9,158 bases of DNA from Brevundimonas sp. (lineage in GTDB: Bacteria; Pseudomonadota; Alphaproteobacteria; Caulobacterales; Caulobacteraceae): positions 1 through 9,158 of the forward strand of contig JADCBH010000388.1 of NCBI GenBank assembly GCA_020253595.1. The letters are read 5' to 3'. The notes beneath the pieces are model-generated. The model did no database searches, was not told the origin of the DNA, and was given only the letters and a program-made list of their open reading frames with translations. A program made the position numbers and the translations under genes. Below are positions 1-4,495 of the stretch, in pieces; the first letter of the stretch is position 1; every line of letters starts with the position of its first letter.

Positions 1-204
1 CAAACGGATCCGGAGCTCCCGCTCCAACCGCTTCCGCCGCAGCAAGCTCGCAAGGCCTTGCGCCCTTCCCAAGCGACGGAACCGGGAAAGAGTCTACGGC
101 CATCTTCAATGAGGGCGAGCTCAGGGCGTCTCAATCGAGACCGACGTTGAATTCGTTGGGGGAATCCGGGCGAGTTTGGATGATTGGGAAGAATAGCGCG
201 CATT
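1..204. other. Left-edge stretch with no assignable gene
   Basis: No convincing coding region is visible. One plus-strand frame is open from the window edge, but it runs straight through the palindromic repeats and stops at 329. Its Ala/Ser/Pro-rich residues lack the strong GC bias at third codon positions seen in the real genes here. A minus-strand ATG near 110 could open a frame leaving the window, with nothing recognisable in its roughly 34 residues. A short inverted repeat, GTCTC-AATC-GAGAC, lies at 128-141. It may be the end of a gene outside the window or plain intergenic DNA. Confidence 0.35.
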
Positions 205-341
205 TCTCCCTCCCCTTCATGGGGAGGGAAGACCGCGAAGCGGTCAGGGTGGGGTGCGAACGGGACATCGCACTCCTCACGTACGGACCCCACCCGGTCG
301 TCGCTACGCTCCGACCACCCTCCCCATGAAGGGGAGGGAGA
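205..341. repeat. Palindromic intergenic repeat, two inverted halves
   Basis: The outer arms, 205-228 and 318-341, are perfect 24-nt inverted copies of each other. Each arm is itself a hairpin: CCCTCCCC-TTCAT-GGGGAGGG at 208-228 and its mirror, CCCTCCCC-ATGAA-GGGGAGGG, at 318-338. Each half also carries an inner hairpin, GACCGC-GAA-GCGGTC at 231-245 on the left and a weaker GGTCG/CGACC pair at 296-316 on the right. Both then run into a GGGTGGGGT/ACCCCACCC tract. The inner hairpins differ in sequence but occupy the same place, which suggests structure is conserved more than sequence. This matches a REP/BIME-like intergenic element. Short frames crossing it are not genes. Confidence 0.75.
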
Positions 342-395
342 AGGGTGGAGCGCCGGTGAGCTGATCACTATGCATTGTCTGTGCATCGCTCTGCC

Positions 396-473
396 GCCCC
401 CACCCGATCGCTTCGCGATCACCTCCTCGGCTCGCATGCGAGCCTTCGTCGACCCCCGAGGGGGAGGGAGAGG
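396..473. repeat. Second, diverged unit of the palindromic repeat
   Basis: It has the same order of parts as the right half of the element at 205-341: a CCCCCACCC tract, an inner hairpin, then a C/G-rich hairpin ending in GGGAGGGAGAGG. The inner hairpin is GATCG-CTTCG-CGATC (406-420). An extra perfect 16-nt palindrome, GGCTCGCATGCGAGCC, sits at 429-444. The last hairpin is CCCCC-GA-GGGGG (453-464). It ends only a few bases before the mmcB stop codon, so mmcB transcripts run directly into it. It may act as their 3' stem-loop or terminator, though no T-run follows on the minus strand. Confidence 0.6.
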
Positions 474-478
474 TGACG

Positions 479-925
479 TCAGTCGCGCAGGGTCCGCTGG
501 GCTGCGAGCCGGGCGAAGGCGAGGGTCAGGGCCTTGCGGCGGGCCGGCGCGAGGGGCGTCGAGGGGGCGTCGCGGATGACGACGCCGCCGAAGCCGTCGG
601 CGACGATCAGGCCGGGGTGGTCGGGCAGGAGGGTTTGCGGGAACTCCGCCGCCACGGCGAAGAAGAAGGCGTCGCAGAAGGGGGCGTATTCGGGCCATTT
701 GCGATCGACGCGGTAGTCCTCAGGCCCGGACTTCACCTCGCAGATGACGATGTCGCCCTTTCGGCCCAGCGCCATGACGTCGGCGCGGCGACCGTTGGGC
801 AGGCCGACCTCCAGAAGCGGCGCATAGCCCATGTCGGCCAGCAGGCGCGCCGCGCCGCGCGTGACCGACGCCGTGGTCTCGGGACGGCTGAAGACCAGCT
901 CCAGATGCAGCGCGGCGGCGGACAT
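479..925 (-). CDS. mmcB: MmcB family DNA repair protein (PD-(D/E)XK-like fold)
   Basis: The 148-residue product matches the MmcB family (formerly DUF1052). In Caulobacter mmcB is an SOS-regulated gene needed for resistance to mitomycin C, and it is thought to act with the ImuA/ImuB/DnaE2 mutagenic translesion pathway. Visible signs are the conserved block RGAARLLADMGY (about residues 23-34), LPNGRRADVMAL with Asp49, and CEVKSG with Glu63-x-Lys65. The last two fit the metal-binding acidic residue and the ExK of PD-(D/E)XK nucleases. DRKWPEY (74-80) follows. It is a cytoplasmic protein of normal length. The ATG start fits the conserved N-terminus, and a LexA box lies 12 bp upstream. It follows the lipocalin gene on the same strand but has its own operator. 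The family call is confident; nuclease activity is inferred from the fold. Confidence 0.92.
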   Translation of the reverse strand: MSAAALHLELVFSRPETTASVTRGAARLLADMGYAPLLEVGLPNGRRADVMALGRKGDIVICEVKSGPEDYRVDRKWPEYAPFCDAFFFAVAAEFPQTLLPDHPGLIVADGFGGVVIRDAPSTPLAPARRKALTLAFARLAAQRTLRD

Positions 926-936
926 GGTCCCACTAT

Positions 937-951
937 GTTCCGGTTGTGTTC
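937..951. promoter_or_regulatory. LexA (SOS) operator of mmcB
   Basis: The plus strand reads GTTCCGGTTGTGTTC, an exact GTTC-N7-GTTC direct repeat, which is the known LexA box of alphaproteobacteria such as Caulobacter and Rhizobium. Its near edge is 12 bp upstream of the mmcB ATG (925). Read on the gene strand it is GAAC-N7-GAAC. It overlaps a possible promoter (TTGCGC, 18-bp spacer, CATAGT), which would put the transcript start within a few bases of the ATG. LexA bound here would block RNA polymerase. mmcB is a known SOS gene in Caulobacter, so site and gene agree. Confidence 0.88.
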
Positions 952-968
952 CTCAGCGCAAGTCGATC

Positions 969-986
969 CCGGCCATTCCCGGCCGG
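969..986 (-). terminator. Short GC hairpin after the lipocalin gene
   Basis: CCGGCC-ATTCCC-GGCCGG forms a perfect 6-bp stem about 10 nt past the lipocalin stop codon. The minus strand continues ATCGACTT, with no real T-run, so it is a weak terminator candidate. It may only slow read-through toward the mmcB promoter. Confidence 0.35.
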
Positions 987-995
987 CGGTGTGCT

Positions 996-1517
996 CTAGT
1001 GACCCGTGTGCACCGGGCGCGAGGTATCGAAGCCCAGGGCCCGGGCGCGGGCGAGGGTGGCGGTCCGGACCGACGCGGCCGGGGTCTGGCTGCGATGCCA
1101 GACCCACCAGCTGGACTGGTCGGGCAGGCCCATGATGGCCCAGCTGTAGTCCGGCGCGTGGTCCCAGACCCAGTACTGCTGGGACGCCAGGCCGCCGAAG
1201 CTGAGCAGGCCGGCCAGGCTGAAGCGGAACTTGGCGTTGGTGGTGGTGTCGGTGACGCGGGCGGTGGCGCGAAGGGTTTCGACCTGGCCGCCGGGGCGGC
1301 GCACGCAGGTGACGACGATGGAGTAGCGCCCCGCCTGGGTGGGCGTGAAGTCGATCTGGGCGCGGCTGCAGTCGCGCTGCACCCCGTTGGGATTGCGCGC
1401 GATCTCGAACCAGCGGCCGTCGAAACGGTCGAGGTCGACGGCGGTCGCCTGGGCCAGGACGGGGCCGGCGGGCGCGAGCGTGACGGCGAGGGCTGCGGCG
1501 GCGATGGTCCGGATCAT
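996..1517 (-). CDS. Secreted lipocalin family protein (Blc-like)
   Basis: The 173-residue protein has a signal peptide (MIRTIAAAALAVTLAPAG) with likely cleavage after VLAQA near residue 25. The mature part opens with the lipocalin signature VDLDRFDGRWFEIAR, whose Gly34-x-Trp36 is the hallmark of strand A. The later block YWVWDH-PDYSWAIMG-PD (about 115-133) matches the Blc/apolipoprotein D-type segment near the end of the barrel. Bacterial lipocalins bind lipids or other hydrophobic ligands; the ligand here is unknown. No lipobox cysteine follows the signal peptide, so unlike E. coli Blc it should be soluble in the periplasm. Cys50 and Cys71 could form a disulfide. A strong Shine-Dalgarno (AAGGGAGAG) lies 7 nt before the ATG. 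It sits about 100 bp downstream of the GNAT gene on the same strand, so co-transcription is possible. Confidence 0.88.
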   Translation of the reverse strand: MIRTIAAAALAVTLAPAGPVLAQATAVDLDRFDGRWFEIARNPNGVQRDCSRAQIDFTPTQAGRYSIVVTCVRRPGGQVETLRATARVTDTTTNAKFRFSLAGLLSFGGLASQQYWVWDHAPDYSWAIMGLPDQSSWWVWHRSQTPAASVRTATLARARALGFDTSRPVHTGH

Positions 1518-1617
1518 GCGGTCTCTCCCTTGGCAGCGAGCTACGAGTGAAGCGGATCTTCGGTTGCCCCTGGATCCTGATCCGTCGAAACCGTGAATCG
1601 GGGTGCAGAATCAAGGT

Positions 1618-2175
1618 CTAGCGATGGCGTGCGCGCCAGGCCTCGCGGGTCTGGCCCCAGCGATCGACCGGGAAGGCCTCGAAGGGCGGGGGCAGGACGG
1701 CGGGGCCGAGATTGGTCGAGCCGAGCGCCCTGGCCAGGTTCTGTGAGCCGGTGTTGTCGGGATCGATGCAGTGGATGACCTCGGTCCAGCCCAGTTGGTC
1801 GAAGGCGTAGTCGATGGCGGCGGTCGCAGCCTCGATCCCGTAGCCCTTGCCCTGGGCGTCGGGGTGCAGACCCCAGCCGACCTCGGTTCCCGGCCAGCCC
1901 AAAGGCTGCCAGGGGCCGATCCGGCCCAGCCACTGGCCCGTTTCCCGATCGATCACCGAAAACATGGCGACCCCGGTCAGCGCCCAGGCGCCCGCCATGG
2001 TCATGAAGCCGCGCCAGGCCGCCTGCGCCGGCTGGGGACCGCCGACGAAGCGAGATGTCGGGTGGGCCATGAACTCGGCCCAGCGCGGAAAGTCTTCCAG
2101 GGCCGTTGGCCGAAGGATCAGGCGTGCGGTCCGGAGCGTGGGGCCGGGCGCGACAGCGTTCGGGGCGGTCGTCAC
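1618..2175 (-). CDS. GNAT family N-acetyltransferase (RimJ/RimL-like)
   Basis: The 185-residue protein belongs to the Acetyltransf_3 type of GNAT enzymes, which move acetyl from acetyl-CoA to an amine. The start matches the type (TLRTARLILRPT, 13-24). The central strand EVGWGLHP is followed by the acetyl-CoA pyrophosphate-binding motif QGKGYG (108-113), and the C-terminal DPDNTGSQNLARALG (138-152) is the usual motif B region. The substrate (ribosomal protein, small molecule or antibiotic-like amine) cannot be read from the sequence. Translation starts at GTG (2175), which shares bases with the thpR stop in a GTGA overlap, so the two genes are very probably translated together from one mRNA. 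GGGAG lies 8 nt upstream of the GTG. No convincing terminator is visible between this gene and the lipocalin. Confidence 0.9.
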   Translation of the reverse strand: MTTAPNAVAPGPTLRTARLILRPTALEDFPRWAEFMAHPTSRFVGGPQPAQAAWRGFMTMAGAWALTGVAMFSVIDRETGQWLGRIGPWQPLGWPGTEVGWGLHPDAQGKGYGIEAATAAIDYAFDQLGWTEVIHCIDPDNTGSQNLARALGSTNLGPAVLPPPFEAFPVDRWGQTREAWRARHR

Positions 2176-2708
2176 AGCGGATACTCCCGCTCCAGGTCAT
2201 AGTGGCTGCCGTCGTCGGCCAGGACGCTGGAATAGAGGCCGAAGCGGTCGATGCGGATCGGCGGGCTGTGCAGCAGATTGTGGTTGGTGATCCAGGCGCC
2301 GACGCGCGCCGGGTCCGTCTGCGTCTTCAGGTAGGCCAGGGTGACGTGGGGCCGGTAGACGCGAGGCTCCATGCGGATGCCCGCGCGCTCGGAGGCGGAA
2401 CGGCAGCGTCCGGCGAGCACCGTGAGCCGCTCATTGGGCTCCACGCCGGCCCAGATGGCGTGGCTGCGGTGGGCATCGCCGAACGCGCCGACGCCCTTCA
2501 GTTCCAGGTCGAAAGGGCCGCCGGGAATGCGCGACAGCTCGGCCGCGAGGTCGTCGGCGGTGCGTTCATCGACCTCGCCATAGAAGGCCAGGGTCACGTG
2601 CAGCTGCTCGGCCGTGCGCCAGCGCGCCCCGGGCAGGCCGGTCTGTCGTCGCGCAAGGGTCTCGGCGACGTCGAAGGGGATCGGGAGCGCGGTGAACAGC
2701 CGGAGCAT
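2172..2708 (-). CDS. thpR: RNA 2',3'-cyclic phosphodiesterase (2H family)
   Basis: The 178-residue protein is a 2H phosphoesterase of the ThpR/LigT group, which opens 2',3'-cyclic phosphate RNA ends to 2'-phosphates; family members also join tRNA halves in vitro. Both catalytic HxTx motifs are present, HVTL at 37-40 (in QLHVTLAFYGEV) and HVTL at 121-124 (in YRPHVTLAYL), each His/Thr pair lining one side of the active cleft. The N-terminus LRLFTALPIP and the segment FGLYSS (156-161) are typical. It is cytoplasmic and of usual length. AGGA lies 7 nt before the ATG. It is the first gene of a thpR-GNAT pair with a 4-nt overlap. The 200-bp gap to the divergent BI-1 gene should contain its promoter, which I could not define. 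Confidence 0.93.
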   Translation of the reverse strand: MLRLFTALPIPFDVAETLARRQTGLPGARWRTAEQLHVTLAFYGEVDERTADDLAAELSRIPGGPFDLELKGVGAFGDAHRSHAIWAGVEPNERLTVLAGRCRSASERAGIRMEPRVYRPHVTLAYLKTQTDPARVGAWITNHNLLHSPPIRIDRFGLYSSVLADDGSHYDLEREYPL

Positions 2709-2770
2709 GCAATGGTCCTAGCGTTCACGCGATTGCTATGAAAGGCGGGGGGGCTGCGGCGTCAGTTCCC

Positions 2771-2799
2771 TTGCGTAAATGATCGCCCTGCCCGATATC
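2771..2799 (+). promoter_or_regulatory. Candidate promoter of the BI-1 family gene
   Basis: TTGCGT (2771-2776) and GATATC (2794-2799) are 17 bp apart, an acceptable housekeeping arrangement. The expected start near 2806 falls just before the first leader hairpin at 2809. The boxes are imperfect, so this is tentative. Confidence 0.35.
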
Positions 2800-2808
2800 T
2801 CCCAGTCT

Positions 2809-2881
2809 GGACCTGGGACTTTCGCCCGGGTCCGGTTTTCCGGTGTCTAACCCGACCGGAAAACCGCCGACAATTTTCCGG
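2809..2881 (+). promoter_or_regulatory. Structured 5' leader of the BI-1 gene, two hairpins plus alternative pairing
   Basis: Hairpin A pairs GGACCTGGG (2809-2817) with CCCGGGTCC (2825-2833), 9 bp including one G-U pair and a 7-nt loop. Hairpin B pairs CGGTTTTCCGGT (2833-2844) with ACCGGAAAACCG (2855-2866), 12 perfect pairs and a 10-nt loop. The right arm of B can instead pair through CCGGAAAA (2856-2863) with TTTTCCGG (2874-2881), 8 perfect pairs, so the two folds exclude each other. The start codon is 28 nt further on. A leader motif called ybhL is known upstream of BI-1/YbhL genes in alphaproteobacteria; whether this is a member cannot be judged by eye. It could instead be a DNA operator. 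Confidence 0.5.
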
Positions 2882-2908
2882 GTCAGACCCTTGGAGACAC
2901 AACTCGCG

Positions 2909-3655
2909 ATGAGCGATTTCAGAAACGGTTTCTCGACCCCGGCGTCCGCCCCGGCCGATATGGCCGTGGATGCCGGACTGCGCAGCTTCATGCTGGGCGT
3001 CTACAACAAGCTGGCACTCGGCCTCGCCGTCGCAGGCGTCCTGGCTTACGTGGTTGGCAATGTGCCTGCGGTACAGACGCTGTTCTTCGCCCAGACGGCA
3101 GACGGCCGCGTCGGCATGACTCTGCTGGGCATGGTGGTGCAGTTCCTGCCGCTGGTGCTGCTGTTCGGCTCGATGTTCTTCATGAAGAACCCGACCGCGC
3201 GCGGCGTGAACATGCTGTACTGGGCGGTCGTCGCCTCGATCGGCGCGGGCCTGGGCCTGCTGTTCCTGCGCTACACGGACGGTAGCCTGGCCTCGACGTT
3301 TTTTGTCACGGCTGCGGCCTTCGGCGGTCTGTCGCTGTTTGGCTATGTGACCAAGAAGGACCTGTCGGGCATGGGCACCTTCCTGATCATGGGCGTGATC
3401 GGCCTGGTGATCGCCTCGATCGTCAACATGTTCATGCAGTCCGGGGTGCTCTACCTGATCATCTCGGGCGTGGGCGTGCTGATCTTCTCGGGTCTGATCG
3501 CCTACGACACCCAGCGGCTGAAGATGACCTACTATGCCCTGGGCGGCGACCAGGCGGCTCTGGGCGTGGCGACCGGCTTTGGCGCGCTGAGCCTGTTCAT
3601 CAACTTCGTCAACCTGTTCCAGTTCCTGCTGGCCTTCATGGGCAACCGGGAATAG
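2909..3655 (+). CDS. Bax inhibitor-1 / YccA (YbhL-like) family membrane protein
   Basis: From the ATG at 2909 the protein has 248 residues and about seven hydrophobic helices (near 34-52, 72-91, 101-120, 129-147, 157-175, 179-197 and 220-245), as expected for the BI-1/TMBIM family of inner-membrane proteins. The family signature LIAYDTQRLK (196-205) and the ending GALSLFINFVNLFQFLL...GNRE are clear. Bacterial relatives are linked to calcium leak (BsYetJ) or to membrane-protein quality control with FtsH (YccA); which applies here is unknown. A longer GTG start at 2843 would translate through leader hairpin B and add 22 atypical residues, while MSDFRNGF is the usual N-terminus, so 2909 is preferred. 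GGAG lies 12 nt upstream, rather far. It ends in a strong terminator. Confidence 0.94.
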   Translation: MSDFRNGFSTPASAPADMAVDAGLRSFMLGVYNKLALGLAVAGVLAYVVGNVPAVQTLFFAQTADGRVGMTLLGMVVQFLPLVLLFGSMFFMKNPTARGVNMLYWAVVASIGAGLGLLFLRYTDGSLASTFFVTAAAFGGLSLFGYVTKKDLSGMGTFLIMGVIGLVIASIVNMFMQSGVLYLIISGVGVLIFSGLIAYDTQRLKMTYYALGGDQAALGVATGFGALSLFINFVNLFQFLLAFMGNRE

Positions 3656-3681
3656 GGCGCAGGCGACAGTTGGATGCGTGG

Positions 3682-3711
3682 AAGGCCTCGGGAGCGATCC
3701 CGGGGCCTTTT
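3682..3711 (+). terminator. Intrinsic terminator of the BI-1 gene
   Basis: AAGGCCTCGGG (3682-3692), loop AGCGAT, then CCCGGGGCCTT (3699-3709) form an 11-bp stem with one T-G pair, followed by a short T-run (TTTT, 3708-3711). It is 27 nt past the stop codon, between two converging genes. Confidence 0.85.
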
Positions 3712-3721
3712 CGTTGGAGGA

Positions 3722-3749
3722 GTGGCTAGTGGCCAGTGATTGGTGGCTG
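3722..3749. repeat. Heptamer tandem repeat (GTGGCTA-like)
   Basis: Four 7-mers stand in tandem: GTGGCTA, GTGGCCA, GTGATTG and GTGGCTG. The inverted form TAGCCAC recurs at 3777-3783, a few bases from the DUF2794 stop codon, so a long imperfect hairpin over 3722-3783 is possible. It fills the convergent gap after the BI-1 terminator. It is non-coding, though a spurious minus-strand frame crosses it. Confidence 0.6.
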
Positions 3750-3788
3750 GGGATCGATCACGGATCGATGGATGGCTAGCCACCGCCT

Positions 3789-4124
3789 TCACTCCACCAC
3801 CTGAAACCGGCGGCTGTCGAAGACGCGCAGGACCTGGGCAAGGTCGCGGCCGCGACGCAGGATCTGGCCGCCCTCGCCGATGACGGCCCACTGGCCCTGA
3901 CGGGCCTGGAGGGACGGGCGTTTTTCGATCCGGTAGGCCGGGGCGTCGCCCGAGCGGCGGAAGACGGCGAACTCGGCGGCGTCCTTGCCGCCCAGCATGG
4001 CATAGTCGCGCCACTCGCCCTGGGCCACCATACGGCCGTAGACCCGCAGGATCTGATCCAGCTCACGCCGGTCGAAGAAGACCTGGGCCGGGGTGCTGGA
4101 GGGAGGCAGGGTCTCGAAGCTCAT
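3789..4124 (-). CDS. DUF2794 domain-containing protein
   Basis: The 111-residue product matches DUF2794, a family of unknown function common in alphaproteobacteria. Features seen are VFFDRRELDQILRVYGRMVAQGEWRDYA (15-42), FAVFRRSGDAPAYRIEKRP (52-70) and the C-terminal ILRRGRDLAQVLRVFDSRR (88-106). It has no signal peptide or membrane segment, so it is probably cytoplasmic. The alternation of basic and aromatic residues suggests a small alpha/beta domain, but no catalytic motif is evident. The frame stays open to an ATG at 4214, but the extra 30 residues are Arg/Ala-rich and unlike the family, so the ATG at 4124 (GAGG just upstream) is chosen. It converges with the BI-1 gene and is divergent from purH; nothing nearby explains its role. 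Confidence 0.85.
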   Translation of the reverse strand: MSFETLPPSSTPAQVFFDRRELDQILRVYGRMVAQGEWRDYAMLGGKDAAEFAVFRRSGDAPAYRIEKRPSLQARQGQWAVIGEGGQILRRGRDLAQVLRVFDSRRFQVVE

Positions 4125-4275
4125 CGCCCTCAATCTAGGCGCATCGTCGGCCAACGCCAGCGCAGAGCGAGACCGGGGTTTCCTGTCCGTAAACCCTGAC
4201 ATGAAATGGCCCATTTTCCGTCTTTCGCCGGACAGATGGCGGGACGAAAAGAACAGCGTCGGCCTGACGGAGTTC
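4125..4275. promoter_or_regulatory. DUF2794-side half of the divergent intergenic region, with dyads
   Basis: No gene is seen here. Three inverted repeats stand out: GGGTTT/AAACCC (4176-4181 and 4191-4196), CTGTCCG/CGGACAG (4183-4189 and 4229-4235), and a compact 13-nt palindrome AAATGG-C-CCATTT (4204-4216). The last is a plausible operator about 80 bp upstream of the DUF2794 ATG. I found no promoter boxes I would trust for DUF2794 or for the RNA that may begin near 4270. Confidence 0.35.
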
Positions 4276-4410
4276 GGAAGCGTCCCGGATCCTGAACAGC
4301 CCCCCCAGCCCCCCTGGATGTCTCCATCAAGGGCTCCGCCGGGCCGACGCTTCCTCCAAAGCGAGACGCCCGCCCTGCCTCCTCCCCCCTCCCGGCACGG
4401 CGGGCGTTTT
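4276..4410 (+). ncRNA. Candidate structured RNA with its own terminator upstream of purH
   Basis: A nested fold is visible. The closing stem is GGAAGCGTC (4276-4284) with GACGCTTCC (4346-4354), 9 perfect pairs, extended by CCGG (4285-4288) with CCGG (4339-4342) across a 3-nt bulge. Inside are AGCCC (4307-4311) with GGGCT (4331-4335) and an apical hairpin TGGA-TGTC-TCCA (4315-4326). Twelve nucleotides later an intrinsic terminator ends at 4410. A multi-tier fold followed by a terminator suits either a cis-acting purH leader (riboswitch or attenuator) or a separate small RNA of about 140 nt. I could not match it to a known class. The ZTP riboswitch, which often precedes purH, was considered, but its conserved signature is not seen. 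The 5' end is unknown. Confidence 0.45.
4366..4410 (+). terminator. Intrinsic terminator inside the purH upstream region
   Basis: ACGCCCGCC (4366-4374) pairs perfectly with GGCGGGCGT (4399-4407) around a 24-nt C-rich loop, followed by a T-run (TTTT, 4407-4410). The large loop is unusual and makes it weaker than the BI-1 terminator. It points toward purH, 86 nt before the start codon, where there is no upstream plus-strand gene to terminate. It therefore ends either a small RNA or a regulated leader. Confidence 0.6.
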
Positions 4411-4426
4411 GCTGTCTGGCGCTGTG

Positions 4427-4456
4427 GTGACGGATCAGGGCCGGGGATGCTAAGGG
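4427..4456 (+). promoter_or_regulatory. Possible housekeeping promoter of purH
   Basis: GTGACGG (4427-4433) resembles the Caulobacter sigma-73 -35 consensus TTGACGS, and GCTAAGGG (4449-4456) partly fits the -10 consensus GCTANAWC. The 15-bp spacer is one longer than usual. If used, it starts purH mRNA near 4460, downstream of the terminator at 4366-4410. The match is partial. Confidence 0.35.
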
Positions 4457-4495
4457 CCGCGCGCCCCTCCCCACCGTCCGCCCGGATTCACGCCC

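Noticed and set aside
205..473. CRISPR array
   Set aside because: The repeats are inverted, unequal and too few; there is no regular repeat-spacer pattern and no cas gene.
147..579. Short plus-strand frames over the repeat cluster
   Set aside because: They are made of palindromic repeat sequence and run antisense into mmcB; no ribosome site or family signal.
733..1614. 293-residue minus-strand frame across the lipocalin and mmcB genes
   Set aside because: It is a frame shadow of the lipocalin and mmcB (Arg/Pro-rich), and it would run through the mmcB LexA box and start codon.
2843..2908. Upstream GTG start extending the BI-1 protein by 22 residues
   Set aside because: The extension is encoded within the leader hairpin, has no ribosome site and does not resemble the family N-terminus.
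3532..4014. 160-residue minus-strand frame through the BI-1 terminator and heptamer repeats
   Set aside because: It crosses the terminator and repeats, and overlaps both BI-1 and DUF2794 coding sequence; its sequence is dictated by the repeats.
4125..4214. Upstream ATG start extending the DUF2794 protein by 30 residues
   Set aside because: The added residues are Arg/Ala-rich and outside the family domain; ATG 4124 gives the usual length.
4411..4495. ZTP (pfl) riboswitch before purH
   Set aside because: It was expected from the gene context, but the conserved ZTP riboswitch core sequences could not be found in the region.
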